A stretch of 64,000 bases of DNA from Antedon mediterranea (GCF_964355755.1 NC_092675.1:30714912-30778911); one strand, 5' to 3'. Positions 41,201 through 52,946 are shown, numbered from the stretch's first letter. The notes: generated by a model not told the origin, from the letters alone. Numbers and translations are program-made.

Positions 41201-42196
41201 TTATAAATAGAAAATGCCCTGTCGTCCGTGCGGCGTGTCATACCTTTTCCAACTGATCTGTTTTAATGTACTAAAACTGGCGGGAATACCATCACCTGGT
41301 AACGGTGTTCCAAATAACGTAGGTGCACTTTTTGACGTTTTTACTAATATCCTTTCATTGTCGTTATTCTTGATGTAGGAAGTTGATGATATTTTTTTGG
41401 TTTTTATTGTTTTTCGATGACTTTCCTTCGATTCGACTGTTATCACAACGTTTCTCTGTGAAGGTGGGCTGTATAACCTGAAATAGAACTTATAATTTTA
41501 AGCCTTGTCTACACAATTAAACTTGATGTGACAAAAACAATGTGATGTGCCCATGTATGGACATGGTGATGTTATATAACTACCATGTTTGGGCATATAA
41601 CTACCATATTTGGGCACATCACATTTTATTGTCACATTATTATAGTTTAACAGTGTAGACAGAGCTTAATAGTAAAAACATATCTCTACGATATTTTACC
41701 ATTGTAACTTACTCGATTTTTGATTGGTCCTTGGTGGGTTTGTACATCTCATATGACGTCATATCCGTTGTTTTCATCTTAATATGAGGATAAATTGAAC
41801 TTTTATTTCTGTAAGATAATAAGAATAGAAAGAATATGCAAAAGTCGCGGTTACTGTTTCAAACCACATAATAAGAAAAATGAACACAACGAACTGCTTA
41901 AGTTTAGTTGAGGCGCGTATCCTACGTTTAAATCAGATGCGTAGAAAATAATCAGGAATAAAGAATGATTTATTTGGAAACTCAAGATTAATTGATTTAT
42001 TCCCTTACTTTGATAGCCGTACATTGATTAAACTGATGATAATGATAATGACGAACAAAGCGATAAATGGACCAACTATGCACAAGATAGAGCCTGCATC
42101 CCAATAGCTTACGTCATCTTGTCGCTGCTCAACACGTATGACGTCATCTATGTTATTGTTTAAAATAAGAGGAAAAGTAATCATCATCATCTTCAT
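41201..42196 (-). CDS. Unknown small single-pass membrane protein, three exons, about 186 aa
   Basis: Exons 42009-42196, 41713-41808 and 41201-41477 join in phases 2 and 2, with GT-AG borders, into 186 codons plus stop. The first exon has about 34 residues, then a hydrophobic segment (GSILCIVGPFIALFVIIIII, roughly residues 35-59) followed by basic residues, so the N-terminus probably faces outside and the tail of about 127 residues is cytosolic. The tail is rich in K, S, T and Y (SYEMYKPTKDQ) and ends in GIFYL, compatible with a class II PDZ ligand. There is no signal peptide before the membrane segment and an in-frame stop lies upstream of the ATG; an earlier exon is possible. I do not recognise the family. 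Three consistent joins argue against chance. Confidence 0.65.
41497..41671 (+). mobile_element. Mariner-like MITE, copy 4 (both ends present)
   Basis: Left end TTAAGCCTTGTCTACACAAT and right end reverse complement TTAAGCTCTGTCTACACTGT. Core ATGTGATGTGCCCATGTATG and two ACTACCATATTTGGGCA words. TA flanks fit a TA target duplication. It lies in an intron of the small membrane-protein gene. Confidence 0.8.
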
Positions 42197-42199
42197 ATC

Positions 42200-43100
42200 A
42201 TGTCATCAGTTCTTACTTCAATGTTGCCTCCTCCATATTTAAATTTAAAAAAATAATAATAACAGTATGAAGAATATACAATATGGAAGGAAAGTTTCGT
42301 TCCCATTCAAAACAAATTCATCTGAGTAACCTACCTTCCAGCAGAGGCCTAGTAAAGAGACTATTTGTGGTAACAATATTAGTAGGCCTAAATGCATCCG
42401 TATTTGAATTTAGGTTTGTCATGATTTGTTTTATATTTAAATAAATTGAAACAATTCGTGTATAGGCCTAGGCCTATATAATACACACCGTGTGTGATGA
42501 TCTCTCTGGGTGAGTTATTTTTTGTTTATTCAAAGAAGAGACGATTGTTATGCTTAGTAACCTTGGAACATAAACACGCACGCACAAAACGCACCGCGCG
42601 CGACAGTGTGCTTAAGAGCGCGCAGTGTACTTAGCACGTACGTACCACAAGGAGATCGACCAGCAGAGAACCGGCGACTTTAACCTATATACAGCGATCC
42701 TCTTGTTCCGTTCTATTTTATGATTTTCCAATAACAAAACCACGGAAGTCATTTATTCCGTGAAGCGAAACAAGTACTGGTGTTGTATAAGTTAGTTAAT
42801 TTGATAAGAAAATTGGTTTCGTATTAATTCGTTTCCTCCCAAACAACATAAGAGGCATATTACTATCTTCACAATTTATTCATGCATTGAATGAGGCGGT
42901 TGAATTGTACGTCATAAATCGCGGTGCCTGCGTCATGTAAACTTTAAATATCATCATTATCATGCGACTATGTAACTATATCAGGCTTCATTTAGTATCA
43001 CACCGTACCTAGAACGTTTATATATTTAATTCAACCAATGAGTTTCATTCAAGTTTCTATAGTATATCTATTTTAACAAACAAACATTTTAACAAAGTAT
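42200..43100. other. Divergent intergenic region, no gene recognised
   Basis: Between the 5' end of the minus-strand membrane-protein gene and the plus-strand gelsolin-like gene. A local GC-rich patch (CGCACCGCGCGCGACAGTGT, 42588 on) could belong to a promoter. Confidence 0.5.
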
Positions 43101-43337
43101 TGTTCTTTGATGGTCCTGATTGGTCGAACTCTACAGAATGGGGCAGACTGTAGACATCCAGGTGTATTCAATAGATTTGTCGAGCAGGTTTCTGATTGGT
43201 CAAAGTATACAGGAAGATGGGTGCGGCAGACCGAAACAGCATCCAGGTTTTTTATACGAGTGTTCATAATTTAGGAAGCTGTGTTAATAAGAACAGTACT
43301 ATTTCCGCGTCTGTTCTATTCTAAATTCTCCAAAAAG
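43100..43337 (+). promoter_or_regulatory. Putative promoter and untranslated first exon of the gelsolin-like gene
   Basis: Two inverted CCAAT boxes (GATTGG at 43118-43123 and 43194-43199) lie 76 bp apart, followed by a TATA-like TTTTTTATAC at 43248-43257. A strong donor (AAG|GTAAGA) follows at 43337. An acceptor TTTTTGAAG at 44631-44639 precedes the ATG at 44646. Together these fit a non-coding exon of roughly 43280-43337. This is inference from motifs only. Confidence 0.4.
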
Positions 43338-43804
43338 GTAAGAAATCAACAGTTATAAAGTTTGTTTAAGACTTGTTTATTGATTTAGCCTACTTTTACC
43401 AAATCGTAAGTCAAATAATTCTAAAATCTGAAAGTTTCATTTATCGTTTTATATTATGATAGGCTTAATTGTTAATATTGTTAATGAATTATGCCGCTCG
43501 GTGGTGTTATAGTTATTGAAATCTGTTCTGAACAAGTCATCACAGTTATTAAATCGATCTACCACTTTGAATCACATGCCAAAGTGTTAGCTTCCATTTG
43601 AGGTAGTTCACTGATCTGTAGGTTAACCCTTCGGTAAACAAGGCAGAAACTGATCGCCTTTAGTTCCTTGTAATTTGCATAATATTGAGATGAGAAAATG
43701 TATTCAAAATGTTCATTATTCCATGATGCATCCATTGTTAACGTAGATATTGACGTAATCCTTTCATGCTGAGCCATGAAAACACTTAAAATTATTTATT
43801 TATT

Positions 43805-44145
43805 CCACATTTATTTAGTCATAAATTACAGTACATCATAATTACAGTACAACTGAAAACAGGGATCCTGCATAAAAAAGCTGTAGCTTCGTTATTTTGT
43901 AGGACCCTTTTACATAAGAACAAGTATATAGAACTTAAATAAACAAAGGTGTTGTTAATCAGCATAATAGTGATAAAAAGTATTTTTTGAACTGTTTTTG
44001 TATACATTTATTTTGTTTCTTTAAAATAACCGGTTTATTACCACCATTACAAGTGAATTCTTTCCACAATTTTGGTCCATATATGTGTATAAACTGTTGA
44101 CTGCAGGATAGTATAGTATACGGTAGTATATACACGGATATCACT
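43805..44145 (-). mobile_element. Non-LTR reverse transcriptase C-terminus and 3' end
   Basis: The minus strand reads QFIHIYGPKLWKEF then CIQKQFKKYFLSLLC, the GPKLW...F+KYFL signature, followed by an untranslated part with AAAAGGGTCC and AATAAATG near 43805. It lies in the non-coding first intron of the gelsolin-like gene. Confidence 0.65.
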
Positions 44146-44149
44146 CGGC

Positions 44150-44200
44150 CTTAGTGGATTTGTAGCTGGTGGTTTAGAGGCTCGACTACCAATACAAGCA
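44150..44200 (+). repeat. SINE family A relic
   Basis: GTGGATTTGTAGCTGGTGGT then CTCGACTACCAATACAAG resembles the head of the family A SINEs at 30803 and 56121; the B-box is degraded. Confidence 0.4.
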
Positions 44201-44310
44201 GGGTCATGTGCTCAAATGGGCTCAAATCTTCACAAATACTTTGTTTTATGCAGAGCAGTGTATGCTTGATTGTTTGTATATCATTAAATCTCTGTTTACA
44301 TTAACTTTAG

Positions 44311-44420
44311 GCCTATGCGACAAAAAAAAAGTCATGCGCCCATACATGGACATGATATCATATCACTACAATATTTGAGCATATCACTACCATATTTGGA
44401 CACATCACACTGTTACTTAT
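44311..44420 (+). mobile_element. Mariner-like MITE, copy 5
   Basis: AAGTCATGCGCCCATACATG, GGACATGATATCATATCACT and two ACTACAATATTTGAGCA-like words; the outer inverted repeats are mostly lost. Confidence 0.65.
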
Positions 44421-44645
44421 TTTCCTAAATAATTTTGTAATGAAGGTATACACTTTCGCAACGCTAAAATTCCGTTCACACAAAGAAAACGTACAAAATA
44501 TGTACTATTGAAAGAAGCCTTTGTAAACAATGATGTAGGCGATTTAAGAAAATCATAAACCCCCCTCCCCCCCCCCCCCCCCCGCCCCCATTCCTCAATA
44601 TATATATGCCTCTGGAAGACATGTTTTCGCTTTTTGAAGGTTGCA

Positions 44646-47600
44646 ATGTCTGGTTTGGTTAAGGCGAAGAAGTATGACTGGAAAGACTCCAATTTGGCGC
44701 TGTTTGGAAGCGACACTGAAAAAAATGTGAAGAAGAGCTCAGCTGAAACAGAACCTGCGTGGAAAGGTGCTGGCCAGAAAGTGGGCATAAGAATCTGGCG
44801 TATTGTCAAGTTTAAGGTTACTGATTGGCCAAAAGACGACTATGGCAAGTTTTACAACGGTGATTCTTATATCATTTTGAATACATACGTAAGTTGATAC
44901 AAGAAGGGTTGTACTTGTTCATTATAATAAATGTTATAGTCCAGATCCCTATGTAAAAAAAAGTGCCTTCGTGTGCAGATCATGGGGAAAGTGTAAACAT
45001 TGTGTTTTATGAATAATTGAATCATGCTGGTTATAAAAACCCATGTTGTCAAATTTCTAAAGTTCATCTTTGACCTCTGACCTCAATTTGGATGTTTTGA
45101 CCCATTGAAAACAAAATGGTCATATCTTTGCAACGCTTATTTTAAATGAAATAATTTTAGTGTCAAATTATTTGGGAGATGCATATTAATATTCGTTCTA
45201 ATGGAAAAGTTTGTCCAAAAATGGCCGGAAGTATGATTTTTGGCATTTTTGACCTTTGACCTACATATCATATAACTCCGTAACTAACAGTTGGACAAAC
45301 TTTAAATAGGGCTCAAATTAATCTGAAGATATATATTTCTATTCAGTCTAATAAGAACTTTTTCGAGAAAATGACCCAAAATCTTCTTATTGACCTTTGA
45401 CCTGTACAGGTAGTACACATTCCTACAGTCTTAAAAACTATTGGCCGTAAAAGGTTTTTTTTGTGAAATTGTTCGAAAAATTTACATTTATATGTTGTAT
45501 AATAACAATATTTTATAGAAATGTAAAAGAATTCTATTTATGATAACTAACTTTGTAATATATTAACATCACTAGCATTTGTTAAAATATTAAAATGTGT
45601 TATATTTGCTGATTTTAAGCACTTCACATGAATTTATCAGAATTACGTGTATTTAAATATAAAGTTTTATTTTTTTGACATAAAGAAAATTTAATTATCT
45701 ATCAAATAAGACTATTTTCAAATTATTATGGCTAAAACTTAATTAGATACAGGCAAAAAGGTGTATTTTTTTTACTTGTGTGAACAGCGCCCTCAATCTT
45801 CATTTTCCTTTCAAAATACCACATTTTTATGTGGTTTCATAAACTTTAGCGGGTTGTAACTTTTTGTTAAGATTTGTTGTCAGTGAAGTGTAACTCACAT
45901 ACCCCTTCTACCATATACTAAGTAAGTTTCTGAGATAAAATGAAAAAATATTTTTATTGCTTGATATTTTTCTTAAGGTTTTTACATAGTACACGCTAAA
46001 AAAGATTTTGATTTTGTGCTAAAAATCCATGTTTTTAGTTCAGTACAACAATCTTGTACAGACATTCTTACACAAACAGCATATTTTATTGGAAAGATAA
46101 TCATAATATCTATCCAATAAAATATGAATTTTGTGTTAATATCTGCTAGATAGCTTTTATTAAACCAAAAAGATGGACTTTTAGCTCAAAATTAAAATAT
46201 TTTTTGGTGTGTATCATGTAATAACCTCAACAAAAATATCAAGCTATCAAAATATTTTTCTCATTTTTTTTCAGAAACTGACCTAGTACGTTATAAAAGT
46301 GGTATGTAAATTACAGGTTACTGTAAATAATCTTTAAAACAAAGTTATAACCTGTTAAATTTATGAAACCACATAAAAATGTGGTATTTTGAGGGAAAAA
46401 TTAAGATTGAGGGCGCTGTTCACACAAGTAAAAAAATACGCCTTTTTGCCTGTATCAAATTAAGTTTTAGCCATAATAATTTGAAAATAGTCTTATTTGA
46501 TAGATAATTAAATTTTCTTTATGTCAAAAAAATAAAACTTTATATTTAAATACACGTAATTCTGATAAATTCATGTGAAGTGCTTAAAATCAGCAAATAT
46601 AACACATTTTAATATTTTAACAAATGCTAGTGATGTTAATATATTACAAAGTTAGTTATCATAAATAGAATTCTTTTACATTTCTATAAAATATTGTTAT
46701 TATACAACATATAAATGTAAATTTTTCGAACAATTTCACAAAAAAAACCTTTTACGGCCAATAGTTTTTAAGACTGTAGGAATGTGTACTACCTGTACAG
46801 GTCAAAGGTCAATAAGAAGATTTTGGGTCATTTTCTCGAAAAAGTTCTTATTAGACTGAATAGAAATATATATCTTCAGATTAATTTGAGCCCTATTTAA
46901 AGTTTGTCCAACTGTTAGTTACGGAGTTATTTGATATTTAGGTCAAAGGTCAATATTGCCAAAAATCATACTTCCGGCCATTTTTGGACAAACTTTTCCA
47001 TTAGAACGAATATTAATATGCATCTCCCAAATAATTTGACACTAAAATTATTTCATTTAAAATAAGCGTTGCAAAGATATGACCATTTTGTTTTCAATGG
47101 GTCAAAACATTCAAATTGAGGTCAGAGGTCAAAGATGAATTTTAGAAATTTGACAACATGGGTTTTTATAACCAGCATGATTCAAATATTCATAAAACAC
47201 AATGTTTACACTTTCCCCATGATCTGCACACGAAAATACATAGGGATCTGGACTATTATATAAAATGTTAAACCTTTAGTTCTCTTAATTATTAAATATA
47301 CCATAATGTAGGCCTTATTTATCATTTTAACTTCTTTTAAATTATTTTAGAAAGAGAAAGAGAGTGATGAGCTGCTTTATGACGTTCACTTCTGGATTGG
47401 ACAATACTCCACTCAGGTAAGGATTTTTCAGAAAACGACATTTAAAAAAAAACAACAAAACTAACTGTTTTTGCAAATAAATACCCCCAGGTATGTGAAT
47501 CTTTTATAAAAACTAGAAATAAGATATATTCGGACTGTTATACTATACTTATGTCGCTTGAGTCAAATGGGACAAAGTATAGTGATTATACAGTTGGAAT

Positions 47601-50600
47601 GTTATAGGTCTACTATACTTAATGTCCGTTGTAGTATACAAAGTATATTAGTAATTGCAGTCGGATTGTAGTGTTATATACTATATTATATTGTAGTCAA
47701 AGCATCTATAATATCTTTGTCAAACAGGAACTGAAAAGTCCACTTCAAAATCCCAAACGGAACTCTGTATTTTTTTCCCCACCAGGATGAATATGGTACT
47801 GCTGCATATAAGACTGTTGAATTGGACACGCTTCTTGACGACAAACCGATACAACATCGAGAGGTTATGGATCACGAATCAAGCCTCTTCAAGTCGTACT
47901 TCGATAGTTTTTCGTATGTTTTCTTATTATCGTTGTACTTGGTATAAAGTATAATATGTCAGAGGGCAAACAAACATGCGTCTCGTTATCACGTTGCGCC
48001 TCGTTTGTTACGTTGCGCCTCGTTTGTTACGTTGCGCCTCGTTTGTTACGTTGCGCCTCGTTTGTTACGTTGCGCCTCGATTGTTACGTTGCGCCTCGAT
48101 TGTTACGTTGCGCCTCATTGTTACGTTGCGTGGCGTTGTTACGTTGCGTCTTGTCAACCAATAATTAGCAAACAATTAGCTAAAATAATTGTCATTTATT
48201 AATGTAATAAATGATCGATATTTAATTGTAATTGAAGATTAAGTTTCATTTAATCCAGCCTACTTTGCGCATTATTATTAGAATCCATATGCTTTCCTAT
48301 TATATTGATAAGCATTTGTGTGTATATACATTTTAGGCTTCTTGAAGGTGGAGCAGATACAGGTTTCAGACATGTAAAACCTACAGAGTACCAACCCAGG
48401 CTGCTTCATTTTTGCAAAACTGTATCTAAAAAAGTGGAAATCAAAGAGGTACTGTTATTATGTATGCATTGAGAGATCCAAGAGACGCAACACAACGACG
48501 TAATGCAATGTAAAGGATTTGACCAATCACAAGCAATGAATTATTCAAACTGTCGCTTGTCATTGGTCAACATGCTTGCGTTGTGCCTACGTCTACGAAA
48601 ACAAGCATAACTGTCTAGGTGCTTAAGTAACGAACGACGACTTTCAGTAGGCCTTCTTTTATGAAAAACCGATTGTTTTCGCGCCGCGGCTCTAGCGAGC
48701 TATGTCCCAAGAGAACATATTCATTAATAAGCGGTTTCATAGCGGTAGCTTTGGTAGCTTTAGTATCTAAGGCCGACAGTTTTGCGAATTATTAAACTCT
48801 ACTATAATTTATAGGTCCCAGCTGATGGACCCAAAAAACGAGGGCCTGCGTTGAACGATTTTGGATTCTCGCCCTTTAATTGGTTGACGCGAATCAACAG
48901 ACTGGGAGTCACGTTGTCTGTAGAGGGTATTCAGTTGCATGCCTACAGTACAGGTTGAGGTCACACACAAACAGGCTACAGCACATTAAAAGTTCAAAAT
49001 TGCCATTTTTGAATTAGTAGATTAATATTTGTTGGCAAATATTACATTGCTGGAAAGGTACACATGTCTTCTTTCAAATGCTGTGTATACAATTAACTAG
49101 TGAAAAAATGGGCATGTGATTCATAATTAAAGAACTATCTGTGATTTGTCCTTGCGATTAAAGGACATCTTTAATAATTATTCATAAATTAATCAAAAGA
49201 ACAATGATTCATTTTGAAATGTCGAGCGACGTTTTTTGTAAGAAATATTTCTTGTTATAAATTGTTCTTAAAGGTTCCACTCTTTAAGCAATGTCTTGAT
49301 TCAAGTGACGTGTTTATATTGGATTTGGGATTGGAAATATTTCAATGGAATGGTAAAACATGCAATAAAGACGAAAAATTCACGGTAAGTCATTTATTTT
49401 GTAGGTCTATTTAATGTTTTATTTTTCGCACACATATGCCTCATTAACCACTGATATTATTGAAATAAAGAATCGCTTAACCGTAATAAACTGAAATAAT
49501 CCAATATTTCTATACCTTAATTAATTAATATATAAGATATATAGGTCTACCTTAATTGTTAGATTTTTTTAATTTTAAAGATGTATTGTCCCCCTAAAAA
49601 AAATTACATACAAATTTTTGTTGTAGAATATGCCATTTTAATGTCACATAATAGTCACTTTGACCAAACATTTTCATTTACCTGAAGAAAAAAACTACAA
49701 AATGACCTATTCAGTCAGATTTGATTATTTTTTATTTTTCATGTGCCCATATATGGACATGATGATGTCATATCATTACCATATTTGGGCACATCACTAC
49801 CATATTTGGGCACATCACACATTTTTGTCAAACTAGTTTGATAGTATAGACAGTGCTTTATGTCTTTTTATAGGCTGTACAGTTTTTACAAACGTTAAAA
49901 TCTGAAAGATCTGGAAAGCCAGTGGTTGAGTCTCTTGATGAACGTGATATAAGCGAAAGCCATAAGTTTTATTCTAGTCTGACTGACGGTGAAAAGCCAG
50001 AAGCAAGGACTGCTCCTGCTGCTACAGAAAAAATCTTGTACAAGTAAGAAATCATTTTATATCAACATCGGTCAATAAATAATTTCACATTTGCACCAAA
50101 AAAGAAGGTCGAATGTACATGCGCCATGAAATAAAAAGGATGAGCTAATCTAGAGATATTTCTCTTTTGAAAAAATTCAATCCATTCTATTTTGTTTTTG
50201 TATTGATTTAAACCACTAATTATATTTATTTACTAAACATACCTAATTTTAGGAAAATGAAATCTGTGGCAAATAAGTTAAATTTTATTTAAAACAGTAT
50301 TTTTCTGTCGTAAATGTATTGATTATGCATTCGATTTGTTTGTGTTCAGGTTGTCCGATGAAAGTGGTAATTTGGAATTCACAACAATTGCAACCGGTCA
50401 ATTCCAAAAAAGCATGCTTGATAGACAGGTTAGTTTTTATTTATCATTAAAAGTAACTTTAATATCCTTTACTCATAATCATTATTACGACATAAACTAT
50501 AATTATATAATGTGCAAATGAGAGCAGATATAAAATATTGACAAAGTTTGTGATGATTTTAAAACTTAGGTTAGGTTCTATGACCGGACCTGAAATCTTT

Positions 50601-51996
50601 CTGAACATAAAATTGTCCAAAAACATTGTTCAACATTGTTCAAGTTCGTTTTTTTCCTAAATATTTATCTTAATACATTGCAGGATGTGTACATTATTGA
50701 TACTGGTAGTGAACTGTTTGTCTGGGTTGGTTCGGGTGCAAGTCCTGACGAGAAAAAGAACGGCATGACATATGCCCATGTAAGTCGATCGACAACAGTA
50801 TTAATCAAATTCTAATGAAATGTCACCGAATCTCTTTTGTTTTTTTATTTTAATGCAAAGTGGCCGCTTGAGTGGCTCAGCGGTTACGACAGTGGAACCG
50901 TAAGGTAAGAGGTTCGAGGCTCACTCGCTCCATGGTTCAGTTTTGATTTGATTTGAATTTATTTGGAAAATCATCATAAAAAATACATACAAAGTGATAA
51001 CATAAATTACGGACATTACAAATAATACATTTATAAAAGACTTTCCAGGATAGCCCAAAAAGCTTATCAGCTTATTTCCATTAGGATCCTTTTACAATCT
51101 AAAATAAAAAATATAAACATTACAAAGTATTGCATTAAACACGTAAATATTACAAAAACAATAATATAAAAAACAAGTTAAATTAAAGATTATGATTGAC
51201 TTATAAAATTATTTATTATTATTTAAATGTGATTTAACATTTTTCTTAAAATTAAATTTGTTTTCTATTTGTGGTGGTAGTGTAGAATGATTCTTCTCAG
51301 ATAAAGGACTATAAACAGTTGGTCCAGTGTACACATATCTAGCTCATGGGCACTTTAAAGAACCAATAGGGCCTACATCTTTTGAGACGAGTAGGGGGTT
51401 AGCCCAGTGTAGGCCTACTAGTGCATCACAACCACTGGTCATAACTAGGCCCTCTGGGAGACCAGTCTGTGACTGAAGAGGTCGCCCAGTATTAATAAAA
51501 TATTTCAATTCAATTCAGACGTAAATTTTCTGGGATAATTGCCTCTGTGTATTGATATAAACATTTCATAGGAACTTACATACTCCCATCCAACTTATGG
51601 ATGGATTGGTTGATATTATTTTTTTAATTACCATTACCTACTCTAGTAATTAACCATACAGTCAGTGGACGTAACGGCTATGAGTGACCACTGGCTAATC
51701 CAGGGCCCCCGCAGCTCACGGGGTCCAGTAGGATGATCAGTCCATTGCAACTACACGACGTGTTGGAGGGCCCATTGAGAGTGCTAAACCAGGGCCTTTG
51801 CCCTGTGCGTTACGCCACTGAATACAGTAAATATTTGTTTTTATAAGTTACTGTATAATAATCATTCTCTGGTTCAACCATTTTATTTTATTTTTTATAG
51901 AATTACTTGATGAAGACTGACCATCCTTTGATCCCAGTTACTGTTGTGAAAGAAGGCCAGGAAAGTGCCGCATTTAATAAAGCGTTCTCATCATAA
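44646..51996 (+). CDS. Gelsolin-like (severin-type) actin-binding protein, 366 aa
   Basis: Calcium-regulated actin severing and capping protein with three gelsolin repeats. Exons 44646-44888, 47351-47416, 47786-47913, 48337-48448, 49274-49384, 49874-50043, 50350-50428, 50684-50779 and 51901-51996 sum to 1101 nt, including TAA, with consistent phases. Repeat 1 spans about residues 45-150 ([53 protein letters not shown]) and includes the D/E residues of the calcium and actin sites. Repeat 2 is about 165-265 ([31 protein letters not shown]). Repeat 3 is about 285-365 ([18 protein letters not shown]). Length and order match severin/CapG-type proteins of invertebrates rather than six-repeat gelsolin. 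The first coding intron contains the 2.3 kb palindrome. Confidence 0.9.
44937..47255. mobile_element. 2.3 kb palindromic (foldback) DNA element
   Basis: Two arms of about 1.15 kb are nearly exact reverse complements, centred near 46103 (TTTTATTGGA ... TCCAATAAAA). The ends are TAGTCCAGATCC and GGATCTGGACTA. They are flanked by TTA on both sides (44934-44936, 47256-47258), or by TA if the outer TA belongs to the target. Six 13-bp DR1-type motifs of the AGGTCAAAGGTCA kind lie at 45071, 45250, 45391, 46799, 46940 and 47119. No coding frame. It occupies most of intron 44889-47350 of the gelsolin-like gene. Confidence 0.9.
47967..48155. repeat. 19-bp minisatellite TTTGTTACGTTGCGCCTCG
   Basis: About ten copies starting some 55 bp after the gelsolin exon 47786-47913; later copies degrade to 13-16 bp. 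Reading frames across it are artefacts. Confidence 0.94.
48480..48610. mobile_element. Foldback element with TTGACCAATCA arms, second example
   Basis: GGATTTGACCAATCACAAGC and GCTTGTCATTGGTCAACATG pair as arms, flanked by matching GACGCAACACAACGACGTA and GCGTTGTGCCTACGTC. It resembles the hairpin at 22890-23025 in its CCAAT core. Confidence 0.6.
48815..48958 (+). CDS. Possible alternative terminal exon of the gelsolin-like gene
   Basis: After a good acceptor (TTTATAG) the sequence is open for 47 codons in the phase left by exon 48337-48448. It begins [20 protein letters not shown] and ends HAYSTG before TGA. The regular next exon (49274) also starts with VP. GC content and codon use look coding compared with the surrounding AT-rich intron. 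Use would give a protein truncated after repeat 1. ATTAAA at about 48984 could serve polyadenylation. A donor-like CAG|GTTGAG exists but would shift the frame. Confidence 0.4.
   Translation, partial: VPADGPKKRGPALNDFGFSPFNWLTRINRLGVTLSVEGIQLHAYSTG
49735..49862 (+). mobile_element. Mariner-like MITE, copy 6
   Basis: Core CATGTGCCCATATATGGACA, two CACTACCATATTTGGGCAC words, and right end TTTGATAGTATAGACAGTGC TTTA. It sits directly upstream of the gelsolin exon at 49874, ending about 11 bp from it. Confidence 0.8.
50871..50940 (+). repeat. tRNA-like sequence
   Basis: A-box TGGCTCAGCGG and B-box-like GGTTCGAGGCT, 40 bp apart, resembling a tRNA-derived SINE head. It is followed by a non-LTR end in opposite orientation rather than by a SINE body. 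Confidence 0.45.
50945..51340 (-). mobile_element. Non-LTR reverse transcriptase C-terminus and 3' end
   Basis: The minus strand reads [20 protein letters not shown] then [17 protein letters not shown] and a stop. A 3' end follows with AAAAGGATCCTAATGGAAAT, AAGCTTTTTGGGCTATCCTG and the tail AAATAAATTCAAATCAAATC. Confidence 0.65.
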
Positions 51997-51999
51997 ATA

Positions 52000-52946
52000 G
52001 GAAATAAAAACACCATTAAGTTGCAATGACATAAATAGTGTTTACACCTATACTAATTTGTTTACAGTAATAATTAATACATTTAAATATCAAGTAATAA
52101 TCGTACATTTAATTGATAACTTCAGAAAATCTTATTTGTATTCAATGTCATCGCATAAGTTTATTGTCTGAATTGAACTCATTTATATATTTTAAGGTGT
52201 GATGATCGCTAATAATAATATTATCATGTCATTCAACATGCCATATAAGCCTTTTAAAAACAACCAAAATCACTGCTATATAACATGATTATTCCGTCGG
52301 TGGATGCTTTGTAAAATAATTGGTAGCAGGTGTCATGCCAAATTAGGTTCCACTGCCAAATTAGGTACTGAACTTAATTTGGCGTTACACAGGACTGGGA
52401 TGGTTCGTATCCTGGAAAGGAGTGCGTCGACTTAAAAGCGTGTTGATAATGCTGATGCTCGTGTAGATTCACGCTGTAATTTATTTCACATTTCTTATAT
52501 TTTGTCAGTCATAAAGAAGGGCCTGGGTATCGCACTAGAAGTAGTCGGCAGAAAATGAATGCGATCTCAATACGAATTTCTACAATAAAATGAAAATGCC
52601 ATCAAACGTCTCAGTTTTACTTTATATTCCATGTCGCCTTTTGGTGGGCAAACAATCAGTGGACTGCGCACAGTAGCCTTTTACCTATTTTTAATCGTAC
52701 TTTTTTTGTCCAATGTCAAATGCCCGTAAACGACGACGTTATGACTAAAAAAACGCAATATGTGCAATATTTTTGGTAAAAGTTTTGAGACAAGTGAGGG
52801 AGCTCTTCCAAAATGTTTAATCCACGTGGGCGAACCATTCATGCATGTCCACCATGTGATCAACAACACAAAAAGCGTTTGAGAAGTCTTGGTTGGTTGG
52901 TCTTTGGTTGGATATAGGCCCAGTATTGTATGAATAGAAAATAAAA
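52000..52946. other. Gelsolin 3' region and MTAP upstream region
   Basis: No gene seen. It should hold the gelsolin 3' untranslated end and the MTAP promoter; a CCAAT word (GTCCAATGTC) lies near 52708. Confidence 0.5.
52584..52589 (+). terminator. Candidate polyadenylation signal of the gelsolin-like gene
   Basis: AATAAA about 590 bp after the stop codon. Another AATAAA lies 7 bp after the stop but is too close to be the likely one. Confidence 0.35.

Noticed and set aside
43559-43777. 72-codon minus frame starting MAQHERITS
   Set aside because: Starts directly beyond the 3' end of a non-LTR relic, has no partner exon or motif; chance cannot be excluded.
47956-48202. Several 60-70 codon frames (VTLRL-type)
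   Set aside because: They come from the 19-bp minisatellite in a gelsolin intron.
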